A stretch of DNA of 64,000 bases, taken from Nisaea sp. (GTDB lineage Bacteria; Pseudomonadota; Alphaproteobacteria; Thalassobaculales; Thalassobaculaceae). The position numbers were made by a program, and so were the translations under genes. The notes below the pieces were generated by a model. The model was not told where the DNA came from. It saw only the letters and a list, made by a program, of their open reading frames with translations, and ran no database searches. How positions within the stretch are numbered: the first letter of the stretch is position 1; the number at the start of each line of letters is the position of its first letter. Below, in pieces: positions 27,963 to 37,266 of this stretch. The DNA is taken from contig NZ_JAXMNY010000001.1 of the NCBI RefSeq assembly GCF_034670185.1, positions 1,550,001-1,614,000 on the forward strand, written 5' to 3'.

Positions 27963-28400
27963 TCAGGGAAGCACCCGGTTGAGATAGCCTTCATTATCGG
28001 GTTCAGCCGCTTCATAGTCAGTGTCGAAAAAAGGGCTGCCGAGCACAAAATCGGCACTCGCCTGATTACAGGCAAGCACGACATTGTAGAGCGTGCAGAG
28101 CCGGAGCAGCGCCTTCACATCCACATCGTGCGGCATGGATGTCATCGGGTCCGTGAAGAAGAGCAGGATGTCGAGCCCACCTTCCGCGATCCGCGCCCCC
28201 ATCTGCTGGTCGCCGCCGAGCGGACCGCTTTTCAGGCAGTGAACCTCAAGCCCGGTATCCTCGGCGATAACCTTCCCCGTCGTCCCGGTGGCGTAGAGAT
28301 CGTGACCGGCGAACCGGTCCCTGTGGGCATGCACAAAAGCTCTGAGGGCTGGCTTGCGGGCATCGTGGGCAATCAGCCCGATGCGCTTGCGTTGCTTCAT
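27963..28400 (-). CDS. mgsA: Methylglyoxal synthase
   Basis: 145 residues. RIGLIAHDARKPAL opens the family; GPLGGDQQMG holds catalytic Asp64; and FFTDPMTSMPHDVDVKALLR supplies the phosphate-binding residues and His91. It converts dihydroxyacetone phosphate to methylglyoxal, a bypass of lower glycolysis when phosphate is low. Divergent from the RraA-like gene. Confidence 0.95.
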   Translation of the reverse strand: MKQRKRIGLIAHDARKPALRAFVHAHRDRFAGHDLYATGTTGKVIAEDTGLEVHCLKSGPLGGDQQMGARIAEGGLDILLFFTDPMTSMPHDVDVKALLRLCTLYNVVLACNQASADFVLGSPFFDTDYEAAEPDNEGYLNRVLP

Positions 28401-28519
28401 TCAATACGGTCCCTGCTTTAAGGCAATAGTTTCCAAAAGGGCGCTACACTGTCCCGTGAGCCATCGCTAAGCTGCAAGAAAATACCTAATCAAAAACAAC
28501 TTATATGGGACGGGAGGAC

Positions 28520-29212
28520 ATGTCCGATATCACCTTAGCCGATCTGCGCAAGCTGACGGAGTGGGATACCCCCACGATCTGCAACGGCCTCGAGGTCGTC
28601 ACACCGGAGCGCCGGACCATAGGCTTCACGACCACGCCGCTGGTCGCGCTCGATCCATCCCTGCCCCCGATCTGCGGCTATGCCCGCACCGCCACGATGC
28701 GCGCCGTCACACCGCCTCAAGGCGATGCCAAAGCCATCCGTGCTGCCTATTACACCTATGTTGCGGATGGCGCACTGCCCCGCATCGTGGTGTTGCAGGA
28801 TCTCGACCCGGAGCCCGGTTTTGGTGCTTTCTGGGGTGAGGTGAACACCAATATCCACAAGGGTCTCGGCTGCCTCGGCTGCGTTACCAACGGATCGTTC
28901 CGCGATGTCGATGCCTCGGCGCCCGGCTTCCAGATCCTCGGCGGCAAGGTCGGCCCGAGCCATGGATGGGTTCATCCCGTCGATTTCGGTGTGCCGGTGA
29001 ATGTTGGCGGCATGGCGGTCAATCACGACGATATCATTCATGCGGACCGGCATGGTGCCGTGGTGGTACCCGCTGAAGCAGTCAAGAAGCTGCCGGAGGC
29101 GATCGCCCTGCTGGAGCGGAAAGAGAAGGTCATTCTCGATGCCGCCAAGTCACCGGATTTCGACATCGACAAGCTGAAGGCCGCAATGGCCGGCTCCGCC
29201 GAAATCCACTGA
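28520..29212 (+). CDS. RraA-like protein / HMG-oxaloacetate aldolase family
   Basis: 230 residues from MSDITLADLRKL; GGGAGGA sits only 2 bases before this ATG, and an ATG 15 bases upstream is the alternative. LTEWDTPTICNGLE and the later GGMAVNHDDIIHADRHGAVVVP are RraA/DlpA family features, with the Asp-Arg metal-binding pair. Family members split 4-hydroxy-4-methyl-2-oxoglutarate or decarboxylate oxaloacetate; the RNase E regulator role is only for true RraA. First gene of a four-gene operon. Confidence 0.82.
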   Translation: MSDITLADLRKLTEWDTPTICNGLEVVTPERRTIGFTTTPLVALDPSLPPICGYARTATMRAVTPPQGDAKAIRAAYYTYVADGALPRIVVLQDLDPEPGFGAFWGEVNTNIHKGLGCLGCVTNGSFRDVDASAPGFQILGGKVGPSHGWVHPVDFGVPVNVGGMAVNHDDIIHADRHGAVVVPAEAVKKLPEAIALLERKEKVILDAAKSPDFDIDKLKAAMAGSAEIH

Positions 29213-29267
29213 CATTCCAGCCAGAGAGATCCCCAGTCTGAGTGACCCAAGCCTGAGAGACCCAAAG

Positions 29268-30236
29268 ATGAACAAGTTTCATGTGCTGATCGTCGACAAG
29301 CTCAACGACGCCGGTCAATCCCAGTTCGACGCCCGCGACGACGTCAAAACCACGGTCCTGCAATTTGCCACCGAAGAAGAGCTGATCGCTCATGCTGGTG
29401 ATATCGATGCCATTGCGGTCCAGACTACGAAGATCCCGCGCGCGGTGATCGAGGCGGCTCCCAACCTCAAGGTCGTCTCCCGCCACGGCGTCGGATACGA
29501 TTCCGTCGATGTCGCGGCCCTTACCGAACGCGGCATTCCGCTATGCGTTGCCGCCACCTCAAACGCTGTGTCGGTGGCCGAGCACACAATGTATTTCATT
29601 TTGGCCCTGGCCAAGAGAAGCGTCGAGTTCGACCATGCCACACGGAACGACAATTTCTGGATCAAGCGCCAGATGGGCGCCCAGGACATTGCCGACAAGT
29701 CCCTGCTGCTGGTCGGCTTCGGCCGGATCGGTACCCGCGTTGCCAAGCGGGCGCTGGCCTTCGACATGAAGGTTTCGGTCATCGATCCCTTTGTCGATGA
29801 CGAGACGATCAAGGCTGCAGGCTGCACCCCGGTAAAATATCTGGACGCGGTATTGCCACAGATGGATTTCGTCTCCCTGCACTGCCCGAAGAGCCCGGAA
29901 ACGGTGAACCTCATGGGCAAGGCACAGTTCGCAGCGATGAAGCCGACCGCACATGTGATCAACACTGCACGCGGCGGCATGGTGGACGAGGATGCGCTGT
30001 ACGACGCACTGACTTCCGGCGCCATCGCCGGGGCCGGCATCGACGTCTTCGCCAGCGAGCCGCCGAAACCCGAGCACCCCCTGTTCCAGCTCGACAACAT
30101 CATCGTCAGCCCGCACAGCGCCGGCGTGACCGAACAATCAATCCTGCGGATGGCAAGCCAGACAGCGGAGAACGTTCTCAACGTGCTCGACGGCAAGCCA
30201 AACCCGGACACCGTCATCAACAAAGAAGTGCTCTAG
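29268..30236 (+). CDS. D-isomer-specific 2-hydroxyacid dehydrogenase
   Basis: 322 residues. The nucleotide-binding motif is LLVGFGRIGTRVAKRA; INTARGGMVDEDALYDAL carries the catalytic Arg; and the C-terminal IVSPHSAGVTEQS supplies the catalytic His. It interconverts 2-hydroxy and 2-oxo acids with NAD(P). It resembles phosphoglycerate or hydroxypyruvate/hydroxyacid dehydrogenases but has no ACT domain. The operon setting suggests a 2-oxo-acid intermediate. Confidence 0.9.
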   Translation: MNKFHVLIVDKLNDAGQSQFDARDDVKTTVLQFATEEELIAHAGDIDAIAVQTTKIPRAVIEAAPNLKVVSRHGVGYDSVDVAALTERGIPLCVAATSNAVSVAEHTMYFILALAKRSVEFDHATRNDNFWIKRQMGAQDIADKSLLLVGFGRIGTRVAKRALAFDMKVSVIDPFVDDETIKAAGCTPVKYLDAVLPQMDFVSLHCPKSPETVNLMGKAQFAAMKPTAHVINTARGGMVDEDALYDALTSGAIAGAGIDVFASEPPKPEHPLFQLDNIIVSPHSAGVTEQSILRMASQTAENVLNVLDGKPNPDTVINKEVL

Positions 30237-30248
30237 GGAGGGCCGGCC

Positions 30249-31004
30249 ATGAAAACACGACTGAAGGACTGCCTGAAGGACGGCCGCGGCGCGATCAACG
30301 GCTGGCTTTCCATTCCGAACACCTTCACCGCAGAAATCTTCGCGATGCAGGATTTCGATTCCATCACCATCGATCTGCAGCACGGCCTGGTCGATTACCA
30401 GTCAGCCGTCAGCATGCTTCAGGCAATGAGCGCATCAGATGCGACACCGATGGTCCGCCCGCCCTGGCTGGAGCCCGGCATCATCATGAAGCTGCTGGAT
30501 GCCGGCGCGCTCGGCATCATCTGCCCCATGGTGAACAATCGTGCGGACGCGGAATCCTTCGTCGGCGCCTGTAATTACGTGCCCGACGGATACCGTTCCT
30601 CCGGCCCGATCCGCGCAGGAATGATCTATGGCACCGACTATCACAACCAGGCGAACAAGACGATCGTCACCCTGGCGATGGTGGAGACGGAAGAGGCGCT
30701 GGCGAATGTCGCCGAGATCGCAGCGACGCCGGGCCTGACCGGGCTGTATATCGGTCCAAGCGATCTTTCCATCTCGCTCGGTCACAAGCCAGGACTGGAC
30801 CGTACCGAACCGGAAATGCTGGAAGCCATCGACAAGATCCTTGCCGCTGCCAAGGCGGCCGGAATCAAGGCGGGCATCCACTGCCTCGAGAACAGCTACG
30901 CCAAGAACATGCTCGCCAAGGGCTTTGATCTGGTGACGCTGGCCAATGACGTGCGGCTCCTCGCCTCCGCTATCAGCGCTACCGTGGGCGGCATGCGTGC
31001 CTGA
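30249..31004 (+). CDS. HpcH/HpaI family aldolase
   Basis: 251 residues. FDSITIDLQHGLVDYQSA and the metal-binding TGLYIGPSDLSISLG fit class II pyruvate aldolases that cleave 4-hydroxy-2-oxo-acids to pyruvate and an aldehyde. It starts 12 bp after the dehydrogenase and its stop overlaps the next start (TGATG). Confidence 0.91.
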   Translation: MKTRLKDCLKDGRGAINGWLSIPNTFTAEIFAMQDFDSITIDLQHGLVDYQSAVSMLQAMSASDATPMVRPPWLEPGIIMKLLDAGALGIICPMVNNRADAESFVGACNYVPDGYRSSGPIRAGMIYGTDYHNQANKTIVTLAMVETEEALANVAEIAATPGLTGLYIGPSDLSISLGHKPGLDRTEPEMLEAIDKILAAAKAAGIKAGIHCLENSYAKNMLAKGFDLVTLANDVRLLASAISATVGGMRA

Positions 31005-32122
31005 TGGGCGCGCAAAACGAGATCCGGGTCGCCCCGGACGTCATGATCCGGCTGGTGCGCGCGATGTTCGCGCGCGCCGGCTGCTCCGCAACGGAGGCCG
31101 CCTGCATAGCGGAGCGGCTAACCGGGGCCAATCTCCGGGGACATGACAGTCACGGTGTGATCCGGGTGCCGCGCTATCTCGAATGGGCCGAGAGCGGGCG
31201 GCAGAAGATTGGCCAGACTATCGAGATCGTCATGGAAAACGACGTCATGGCGATCCTCGACGGCAATTACGGCTTCGGCCAGACCATCGGCGAGCAGACC
31301 GTCGATCTCGGCCTGAAGAAGGTGAAACAACACGGCCTGGCTCTGACCGCGCTTCGGAATTCAGGCCATCTCGGCCGGATCGGTGATTGGGCGGAGCGGG
31401 CGGCGGCGGCCGGTGTGGCCTCGCTGCACATGGTCAATGTCCGTGGCTCCCTGCTCGTCGCCCCGTTCGGCTCCCGGGAGCGGCGCATGGGCACCTCGCC
31501 CTTCTGCATCGGCATTCCCGTCGCAGGGCAGGATCCGGTCGTACATGACTTCGCCACCTCCACAGTCGCCGAAGGCAAAGCCTTGGTCGCCCTCAGGGGC
31601 GGCAAACCATTACCCGAAGGCTCCCTGATCGACGAGAACGGCGCCCTGACGAGCGATCCCCGGCCGCTTTACGGTGATGTCCCCGAAGGCAAGGCCCCCA
31701 TGCCCTACGATGGCCCTGGCGCGCTCACCGCATTCGGCGGCCACAAGGGCTCTGGCCTCAACTTCATGATGGAGATGATGGCTGGCGCCCTCACCGGCTC
31801 CGGCTGCGCTGGCGGCCCGGACGAGCCTGAGCGGCGGCGATTCTGCAATGGCATGTTGTCGATCTATATCGATACCGAGAAGTTCGACGGACAGGACAGC
31901 ACGGCGGAGGAGATCAAATCCTACATCGCCTTCGTCAAAAGCGCCCGCCTGGCGGACGGTCAAAACGAAGTTCTGGTACCCGGAGAGAACGAACGGCGCG
32001 TCATGGCGGAGCGGCAAGCGGCAGGCCTGCCGCTGGCGAAAGCCGCCTGGACGGACATCCTCGGCGCCGCCCGGAAGCTCGGGTTCACTGAAGCAGAGCT
32101 GAATGCGCTCACTGCCGCATAA
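31004..32122 (+). CDS. Ldh/MDH2 family NAD(P)-dependent oxidoreductase
   Basis: 372 residues. GANLRGHDSHGVIRVPRYLEW is the conserved N-terminal catalytic-His motif of the MDH2 (malate/L-lactate/ureidoglycolate/sulfolactate dehydrogenase) fold, and GGHKGSGLNFMMEMMAGALTG is the conserved C-terminal loop. Substrate unassigned; a 2-hydroxy acid in the same pathway as the preceding three genes is likely. Last gene of the operon, followed by a repeat element. Confidence 0.9.
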   Translation: MGAQNEIRVAPDVMIRLVRAMFARAGCSATEAACIAERLTGANLRGHDSHGVIRVPRYLEWAESGRQKIGQTIEIVMENDVMAILDGNYGFGQTIGEQTVDLGLKKVKQHGLALTALRNSGHLGRIGDWAERAAAAGVASLHMVNVRGSLLVAPFGSRERRMGTSPFCIGIPVAGQDPVVHDFATSTVAEGKALVALRGGKPLPEGSLIDENGALTSDPRPLYGDVPEGKAPMPYDGPGALTAFGGHKGSGLNFMMEMMAGALTGSGCAGGPDEPERRRFCNGMLSIYIDTEKFDGQDSTAEEIKSYIAFVKSARLADGQNEVLVPGENERRVMAERQAAGLPLAKAAWTDILGAARKLGFTEAELNALTAA

Positions 32123-32133
32123 CACCTGCTAAA

Positions 32134-32218
32134 CCGTCATCCCTGCGCACGCAGGGACCCTGGGATGACGGATACAACTCTATGATCGACTAGGTCCAGG
32201 CTTTCCAGCGGGATGACG
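32134..32218. repeat. REP-like palindromic element
   Basis: CCGTCATCCC (32134-32143) is matched exactly by GGGATGACGG (32162-32171), and a further copy of the arm, GGGATGACG, lies at 32210-32218. Inside is a nested CCCTGC/GCAGGG hairpin (32141-32156). This is the form of the small GTCATCCC palindromic repeats spread through many alphaproteobacterial genomes. It stands between a rightward stop and a leftward stop. Confidence 0.65.
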
Positions 32219-32240
32219 AATGTGTGGGAGCGTGCGGGCC

Positions 32241-33119
32241 TCACTCGCTCCGATAGCGCTCTTCCTGCTCGTAATACCAGTCGAACCCCACCGTCTCGTA
32301 TAGCTCGTCAAAACTCAGTAGCCGGTCCGGCCCAGGATGGTTGCCCCGGGCCATCAGGGCGAGCGCATCGCGCATGGCACGGACCGAGACGTTCAACAGG
32401 GTGACACCGAACAGCAGGCACTCGAAGCCGATCGCCTCTGCCTCATTGGGGCTGAGCAGCGGGCGGCCTTCGCGTTCCAGCTGGGCGAGCAGTTTCGGCG
32501 CCTTTACACGGCTGCAAAGAGCCTCCATCTCGCCTCGGTTCTGCGGACCTTCGAAATAGACGATATCGGCGCCCCGGTCGGCGAAAGCCTCGCACCGCCA
32601 GAGCGCTTCATCCAGCCCTTCGGCAACCCGGCTGTCCGTGCGGGCGAGAATCAGCACGTCGCCGCCGCCAGCCTGGATTTCGTCTCGCATGTCGAGCGCG
32701 GCCTGCAGCCGGATCAGTGCCTCGCCGCGCGGCACCACCTCAACGCCCTTGGCGAATCCGCAGCGCTTCGGAAAGACCTGATCTTCCAGCATGATGCAGG
32801 CGATTCCCGAATCGGCGAAGCCTTTCACCGTGCGCCGGACATTGACCGGATTTCCAAATCCGGTATCCGCATCCCCGATCAGCGGGATGGAGACGGCACC
32901 CGCGATGTCCCGGGCCTGATCGAGGATTTCCTTGTAGGAGAGCAATCCCGCGTCCGGCAGGCCGATCTGCGTCGCGCTGACCGCGTAGCCGCTGACATAG
33001 GCCGCATCGAATCCGGCCTGCTCCACCAGTTTCGCGCTCATCGCGTCATAGCAGCCCGGAATCGTCAGGATTCGCCCCGACGCAAGACGTGCCCTCAGCG
33101 CCGCCGCATTTCCCGCCAT
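32241..33119 (-). CDS. PEP mutase/isocitrate lyase superfamily lyase
   Basis: 292 residues from MAGNAAALRAR, whose start has GGGAGGAGA nine bases ahead; a 29-codon extension is not family-like. DADTGFGNPVNVRRTV and MLEDQVFPKRCGF carry the metal-binding acids and the KRCG loop of this superfamily. It could be 2,3-dimethylmalate, oxaloacetate or carboxyphosphonoenolpyruvate-type lyase activity; the exact reaction is open. Converges on the 2-oxo-acid operon. Confidence 0.87.
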   Translation of the reverse strand: MAGNAAALRARLASGRILTIPGCYDAMSAKLVEQAGFDAAYVSGYAVSATQIGLPDAGLLSYKEILDQARDIAGAVSIPLIGDADTGFGNPVNVRRTVKGFADSGIACIMLEDQVFPKRCGFAKGVEVVPRGEALIRLQAALDMRDEIQAGGGDVLILARTDSRVAEGLDEALWRCEAFADRGADIVYFEGPQNRGEMEALCSRVKAPKLLAQLEREGRPLLSPNEAEAIGFECLLFGVTLLNVSVRAMRDALALMARGNHPGPDRLLSFDELYETVGFDWYYEQEERYRSE

Positions 33120-33178
33120 CTTCGTCTCCTCCCGCCTATTTGATTGCCGGAAGAACGATAGCCCTGACGCCAAAATGG

Positions 33179-33204
33179 AAAAAGGCCCCAAAAGGGGCCT
33201 TTTC
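33179..33204 (-). terminator. Rho-independent terminator of rpmF
   Basis: GGCCCC (33184-33189) and GGGGCC (33194-33199) with a 4-base loop are flanked by A- and T-runs. Read leftward, the stem is followed by TTTTT, 28 bp beyond the rpmF stop. It should separate rpmF from the lyase gene. Confidence 0.85.
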
Positions 33205-33226
33205 ACGTCACGTATGCATGCCGGTC

Positions 33227-33412
33227 TTAGAAGGCGTCTTTGACCTTCAGGACCTGGCGGCCGCGATACATGCCGGTTTTCAGATCGATGTGGTGCGGAC
33301 GGTGCAGCTCACCGGTATCCGGGCTTTCCACATACGCATCTGCTTTCACCCGATCATGGGCACGACGCATGCCGCGCTTTGACGGGGTCGTTTTCCTTTT
33401 AGGAACTGCCAT
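33227..33412 (-). CDS. rpmF: 50S ribosomal protein L32
   Basis: 61 residues. MAVPKRKTTPSKRGMRRAHD is the invariant L32 start. The zinc Cys motif of some L32 proteins is absent, the usual zinc-free alphaproteobacterial type. Located on the ribosome exit-side interface region. A strong terminator follows. Confidence 0.97.
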   Translation of the reverse strand: MAVPKRKTTPSKRGMRRAHDRVKADAYVESPDTGELHRPHHIDLKTGMYRGRQVLKVKDAF

Positions 33413-33538
33413 GTCACTTATCCTTAGTTCGTCGGTACCGATTGCACCGACGGTGCTATCTCAGGGGCGGTGTATTAGTGGGTTTCCGGAGCAGTTGCAA
33501 GGGAAAAACCCTGCAAAACCCGTCCGGCAGGCATGCGT

Positions 33539-35527
33539 TTATTCGAACTCGATGATCTGCTGATCGACTGTGAGACTACCCCCGGCGGCCGCGTGGATTT
33601 TCGCCACCGTGCCGTCCTTCTCCGCGCGCAGCACATTCTCCATCTTCATGGCCTCGACCACGGCTAGTTCCTGGCCAGCCTTCACCGCGTCTCCCTCGCC
33701 CACGGCAAGCGAGACCAGCAGGCCCGGCATCGGCGACAGCAGAAATTTGCTGAGATCGGCCGCCTCTTTCTTCGGCATCCGGTCCAGCAGATCCGACGCC
33801 TTCCGGCTGATCACCTTGAACTGACGCTGCGCCCCCGCAATGGACGTATGGTAATCGATTCCCTTGCGCTCCATCTGCACCGGGAACGGATTGCCGTTAA
33901 CCGTGCCGCCGAATACCGCCTCGCCAGCCCGGAGCGCGCCTCGGACGGCGTAGGTGGTGCCGCCGATGGTCACGTCGAACCCGCCGTCGACCACAACGGC
34001 ATCTGCGTCCTCCGCCTCGTCGTCGTGACGAACCTTCCACGCGGTCTGTGGCGGGTTGCGGTCACTGACAGGGGTCTGGCCGGAGATCATCCGGTTACGC
34101 TCCGCATAGGCGCATTCCGCCGCCACTGCGACGGCCCGCATGGCGTTTTCGATCTCTTCGCTCACCGGCGCACCATGGAAGCCGTCCGGATATTCCTCGG
34201 CGATAAAGCCAGTCGACAACCGTCCCTCGCGGAACCGCTCATGCGCCATCACGGCGGAGAGGAAATCAACATTGTGTCCGATGCCGCGCACCAGAAACCG
34301 GTCGAGCGCCTCGGCCATCCGGTCCACCGCCTCGATCCTTGTGTCCCCGTAGGTACAGAGCTTGGCCACCATCGGATCGTAGAACATGGAAATCTCGGCG
34401 CCCTCATAGACGCCGGTATCGCAGCGAACCGTATCGCTCTCCTCCGGCGGCTGGTACCGCACCAGGCGGCCCGTGGAGGGCAGGAAGCCGCGATAGGGGT
34501 CCTCGGCATAGATCCGCGACTCAACGGCCCAGCCGGTCATCTTGATGTCGTCCTGGGTGAAAGGCAGCTTCTCGCCCGCCGCCGAACGGACCATGATCTC
34601 GACCAGATCCAGGCCGGTGACCAGTTCCGTCACCGGATGCTCCACCTGCAGCCTGGTGTTCATCTCCAGGAAATAGAAATTCCGGTCCGCATCCACGATA
34701 AACTCGACGGTACCGGCGGAGGAGTAATCCACCGCTTGTGCCAAAGCCACGGCCTCGGCGCCCATTGCGGCCCGGGTCTTCTCGTCAAGGAACGGGCTCG
34801 GCGCTTCCTCGATGACCTTCTGGTGGCGGCGCTGGATGGAGCACTCCCGCTCCCCCAGATGCACGACATTGCCGTGCTTGTCCGCGATCACCTGGATCTC
34901 GATATGACGCGGTTCTTCGACGAACTTCTCGATGAAGACTCGCTCGTCGCCGAAGCTGGAGCGTGCCTCGTTCACGGCGGAGCGGAAACCGCTCACCACC
35001 TCGTCGTCGTTATAGGCAACCCGCATGCCCTTGCCGCCACCGCCGGCGGAAGCCTTGATCATCACCGGGTAGCCGATCTCGCGGGCGACCTTGGCCGCTT
35101 CGGTGTCGTCGGCCAGGATACCGAGATAGCCCGGCACGGTGCTCACGTTCGCCGCATGCGCCAGCTTCTTCGATTCGATCTTGTCGCCCATAGCCCCGAT
35201 GGCCTTGATGCCGGGACCAATAAAGGCAACGCCTTCCTTTTCCAGAGCTTCGGCAAAGGCCGCGTTCTCGGAAAGGAAACCGTATCCCGGATGCACCGCC
35301 TCGGCGCCGGTCTGCCGAATCGCATCCATGATCTTCTCGATCACGAGGTATGATTCCGCGGAGGCTGCAGGGCCGATATGCACCGCCTCGTCCGCTGTCC
35401 GGACATGCAGGGCGTCGGCGTCGGCATCGGAATAGACGGCGACGGTCTGGATGCCCATGCGCTTTGCGGTCCGCATCACGCGACAGGCGATTTCACCACG
35501 GTTGGCGATCAGGATTTTCTTGAACAT
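33539..35527 (-). CDS. pccA: Propionyl-CoA carboxylase alpha subunit (biotin carboxylase + BCCP)
   Basis: 662 residues: biotin carboxylase N-terminal domain (MFKKILIANRGEIACRVMRTA); ATP-grasp with KASAGGGGKGMR; carboxylase C-terminal domain; a linking BT-type region (about 480-580); and a biotinyl domain with VEAMKMENVL, biotin on Lys628. The linker and the DGTVAKIHAAAG ending fit propionyl- rather than acetyl-CoA carboxylase. The beta subunit (pccB) and methylmalonyl-CoA mutase are not in the window; the mutase would need B12, which this genome apparently makes or salvages. Confidence 0.9.
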   Translation of the reverse strand: MFKKILIANRGEIACRVMRTAKRMGIQTVAVYSDADADALHVRTADEAVHIGPAASAESYLVIEKIMDAIRQTGAEAVHPGYGFLSENAAFAEALEKEGVAFIGPGIKAIGAMGDKIESKKLAHAANVSTVPGYLGILADDTEAAKVAREIGYPVMIKASAGGGGKGMRVAYNDDEVVSGFRSAVNEARSSFGDERVFIEKFVEEPRHIEIQVIADKHGNVVHLGERECSIQRRHQKVIEEAPSPFLDEKTRAAMGAEAVALAQAVDYSSAGTVEFIVDADRNFYFLEMNTRLQVEHPVTELVTGLDLVEIMVRSAAGEKLPFTQDDIKMTGWAVESRIYAEDPYRGFLPSTGRLVRYQPPEESDTVRCDTGVYEGAEISMFYDPMVAKLCTYGDTRIEAVDRMAEALDRFLVRGIGHNVDFLSAVMAHERFREGRLSTGFIAEEYPDGFHGAPVSEEIENAMRAVAVAAECAYAERNRMISGQTPVSDRNPPQTAWKVRHDDEAEDADAVVVDGGFDVTIGGTTYAVRGALRAGEAVFGGTVNGNPFPVQMERKGIDYHTSIAGAQRQFKVISRKASDLLDRMPKKEAADLSKFLLSPMPGLLVSLAVGEGDAVKAGQELAVVEAMKMENVLRAEKDGTVAKIHAAAGGSLTVDQQIIEFE

Positions 35528-35578
35528 GCATGGAAGTTAGCCGAGCCCCTTGAGAGCGGCAATAGGACAACGCCGTTA

Positions 35579-35860
35579 TCAGATCAGGAAATTGATATAG
35601 GAGCCGGGCGGTGCGTCAGGATCGACATTGTCATTGGCGAGAAGCGCCATCAGCCGCTTGATCTGACGCTCGATATCGGCATCCGTTGTGGCAGTGCGCA
35701 GACGGAACCCTGGAGTCGGTGCACTGCTCGGAAGCAGCGGCGCCTGTTCTGCAACACGGGCCGGAACCGTCGCATTCGGGCGACGCACGACGGGACGGCG
35801 GACACGGCCGTTCGGCGCGCCTACGCCGCCATTTCTCGGTCCACTCGGTGTCAGTGCCAT
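35579..35860 (-). CDS. Small hypothetical protein, basic and proline-rich
   Basis: 93 residues from MALTPSGPRNGG, with GAGGG eight bases upstream; 10 more in-frame codons exist. The first half is Arg/Pro-rich and probably disordered (RVRRPVVRRPNATV), and the C-terminal half has an amphipathic helix (DADIERQIKRLMALL) followed by a short acidic tail. No family recognised. It lies between pccA and the aminotransferase, 51 bp before pccA on the same strand. Confidence 0.55.
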   Translation of the reverse strand: MALTPSGPRNGGVGAPNGRVRRPVVRRPNATVPARVAEQAPLLPSSAPTPGFRLRTATTDADIERQIKRLMALLANDNVDPDAPPGSYINFLI

Positions 35861-35925
35861 GTGCGATGCCCTCGGCTCAATCAGTGACACCGACTATAGC
35901 TGAGCAGGAATCGGGCCGCAAAGCC

Positions 35926-37116
35926 TTACGCTTTCGGCCCGCCCAGCATGCCCTCCAGCGCATCCATCGCCGCCGTCAGACGTTCCGGCGCGGAGGCGTA
36001 GCAGAGCCGGAGGTAGCCTTCGCCCGACGGCCCAAACGCGCTGCCCGGTGCGAGGCCGACATTGCACTTATCGATGATCTCCTTGCAGGCCGCGACCGAG
36101 TCGGTCATGCCGTCGACCGTGAAGAAGGCATAGAAGGCCGCTTTCGGCCGTGCGGAGCTGATACGTGGCCAGGTGTCGAGGCGGTCGAACACAATGTCCC
36201 GGCCCTTCAGGCAGCGGTCGCGCAGCTCCTTGATCACATGGTCTCCGTCACGCATCGCCACGATGGCGCCGCGATGCAGAAATTGCGGCACGCCGGAGGT
36301 GACGATCTGTACCAGCTTGGCGACGGTCGGACCGAGAGCCGCCGGATGGGTCAGCCAGCCGAGCCGCCAGCCGGTCATCATCCAGGACTTGGAGAAGCTG
36401 TTGATGACAAAGAGCCTGTCGTCATCCTCGGCGATCTGCAGGAAGGACGGTGCCACGTCCCGGTCGAAAACGAGCTGATGATAGACCTCGTCCGCGATGA
36501 TCCAGATGCCGCGCTCCCGGGCGAAATCGAGTATCTTCTGCTGTTGCTCCTGCTCGATCATCCAGCCCGTCGGGTTGCCGGGCGAATTGATGAAGATCGC
36601 CTTGGTCCTGTCGGTGACCGCCGCGAACAGCTCATCCATATCGAGATGCCAGTCATCGTCACGCAGGCTGAGCGAGACATGCGTGCTGACGCCGCCATTG
36701 ATCTCCACTGTGGAATAGATGTTCGGCCAGATCGGGCCGATCACCAGCACCTCGTCGCCCGGTGCCAGGATCATCTGCATTGCAAGTGCGAGCGACGACA
36801 TGCCGCCGGTCGTCAGGCTGACACGGTCCGTGTCGAGCGCAATGTCGAAGGTCCGGTTCATATAGGCGGCAATCTCCTTGCGAAGATCCAGGATGCCGCG
36901 CTGGTCGGTATAGAAGGTCTCACCCCGGCGCATCGCGTCTGCGGCCGCTTCGGTGATGAAAGCCGGTGTCGGCAGATCGCCCTCGCCAAACCAGAGCGGG
37001 ATCAGGCCCTGCCGGTCCCAGCCATGCTGGGCAACCTCGACAATGCCGGTCTCTTCCAGATTATCCACAAGAGGGTTCATCGGACCGAAATCGGGCGCGG
37101 CGGACATCAGCATCAT
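35926..37116 (-). CDS. Class I/II pyridoxal-phosphate aminotransferase
   Basis: 396 residues from the ATG with the better-spaced AGG; an ATG two codons earlier is possible. SPGNPTGWM supplies the Asn of the PLP site, WIIADEVYHQLVF the Asp/Tyr, and NSFSKSWMMTGWRLGW the PLP Lys. This is the aspartate-aminotransferase fold type I; substrate not determined. The gene is divergent from the histidine phosphatase across 150 bp. Confidence 0.9.
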   Translation of the reverse strand: MMLMSAAPDFGPMNPLVDNLEETGIVEVAQHGWDRQGLIPLWFGEGDLPTPAFITEAAADAMRRGETFYTDQRGILDLRKEIAAYMNRTFDIALDTDRVSLTTGGMSSLALAMQMILAPGDEVLVIGPIWPNIYSTVEINGGVSTHVSLSLRDDDWHLDMDELFAAVTDRTKAIFINSPGNPTGWMIEQEQQQKILDFARERGIWIIADEVYHQLVFDRDVAPSFLQIAEDDDRLFVINSFSKSWMMTGWRLGWLTHPAALGPTVAKLVQIVTSGVPQFLHRGAIVAMRDGDHVIKELRDRCLKGRDIVFDRLDTWPRISSARPKAAFYAFFTVDGMTDSVAACKEIIDKCNVGLAPGSAFGPSGEGYLRLCYASAPERLTAAMDALEGMLGGPKA

Positions 37117-37266
37117 CTTCATCCTGCAATTGGAAGCGGGCCGGGCCGGAGCACGGTGTTCGGAAAACTTTAGCTCTTTGCCCCATGCTCACAACCCCAT
37201 AAAACCGATGGTACGGGTTAGCCCCGATTAACCGGACGACACTGAGTACAGAACGCGAGGAAGACG

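Noticed and set aside
33848..35353. A 501-codon frame opposite pccA
   Set aside because: Shadow of the biotin carboxylase gene; the sense protein has complete motifs and the antisense one has none.
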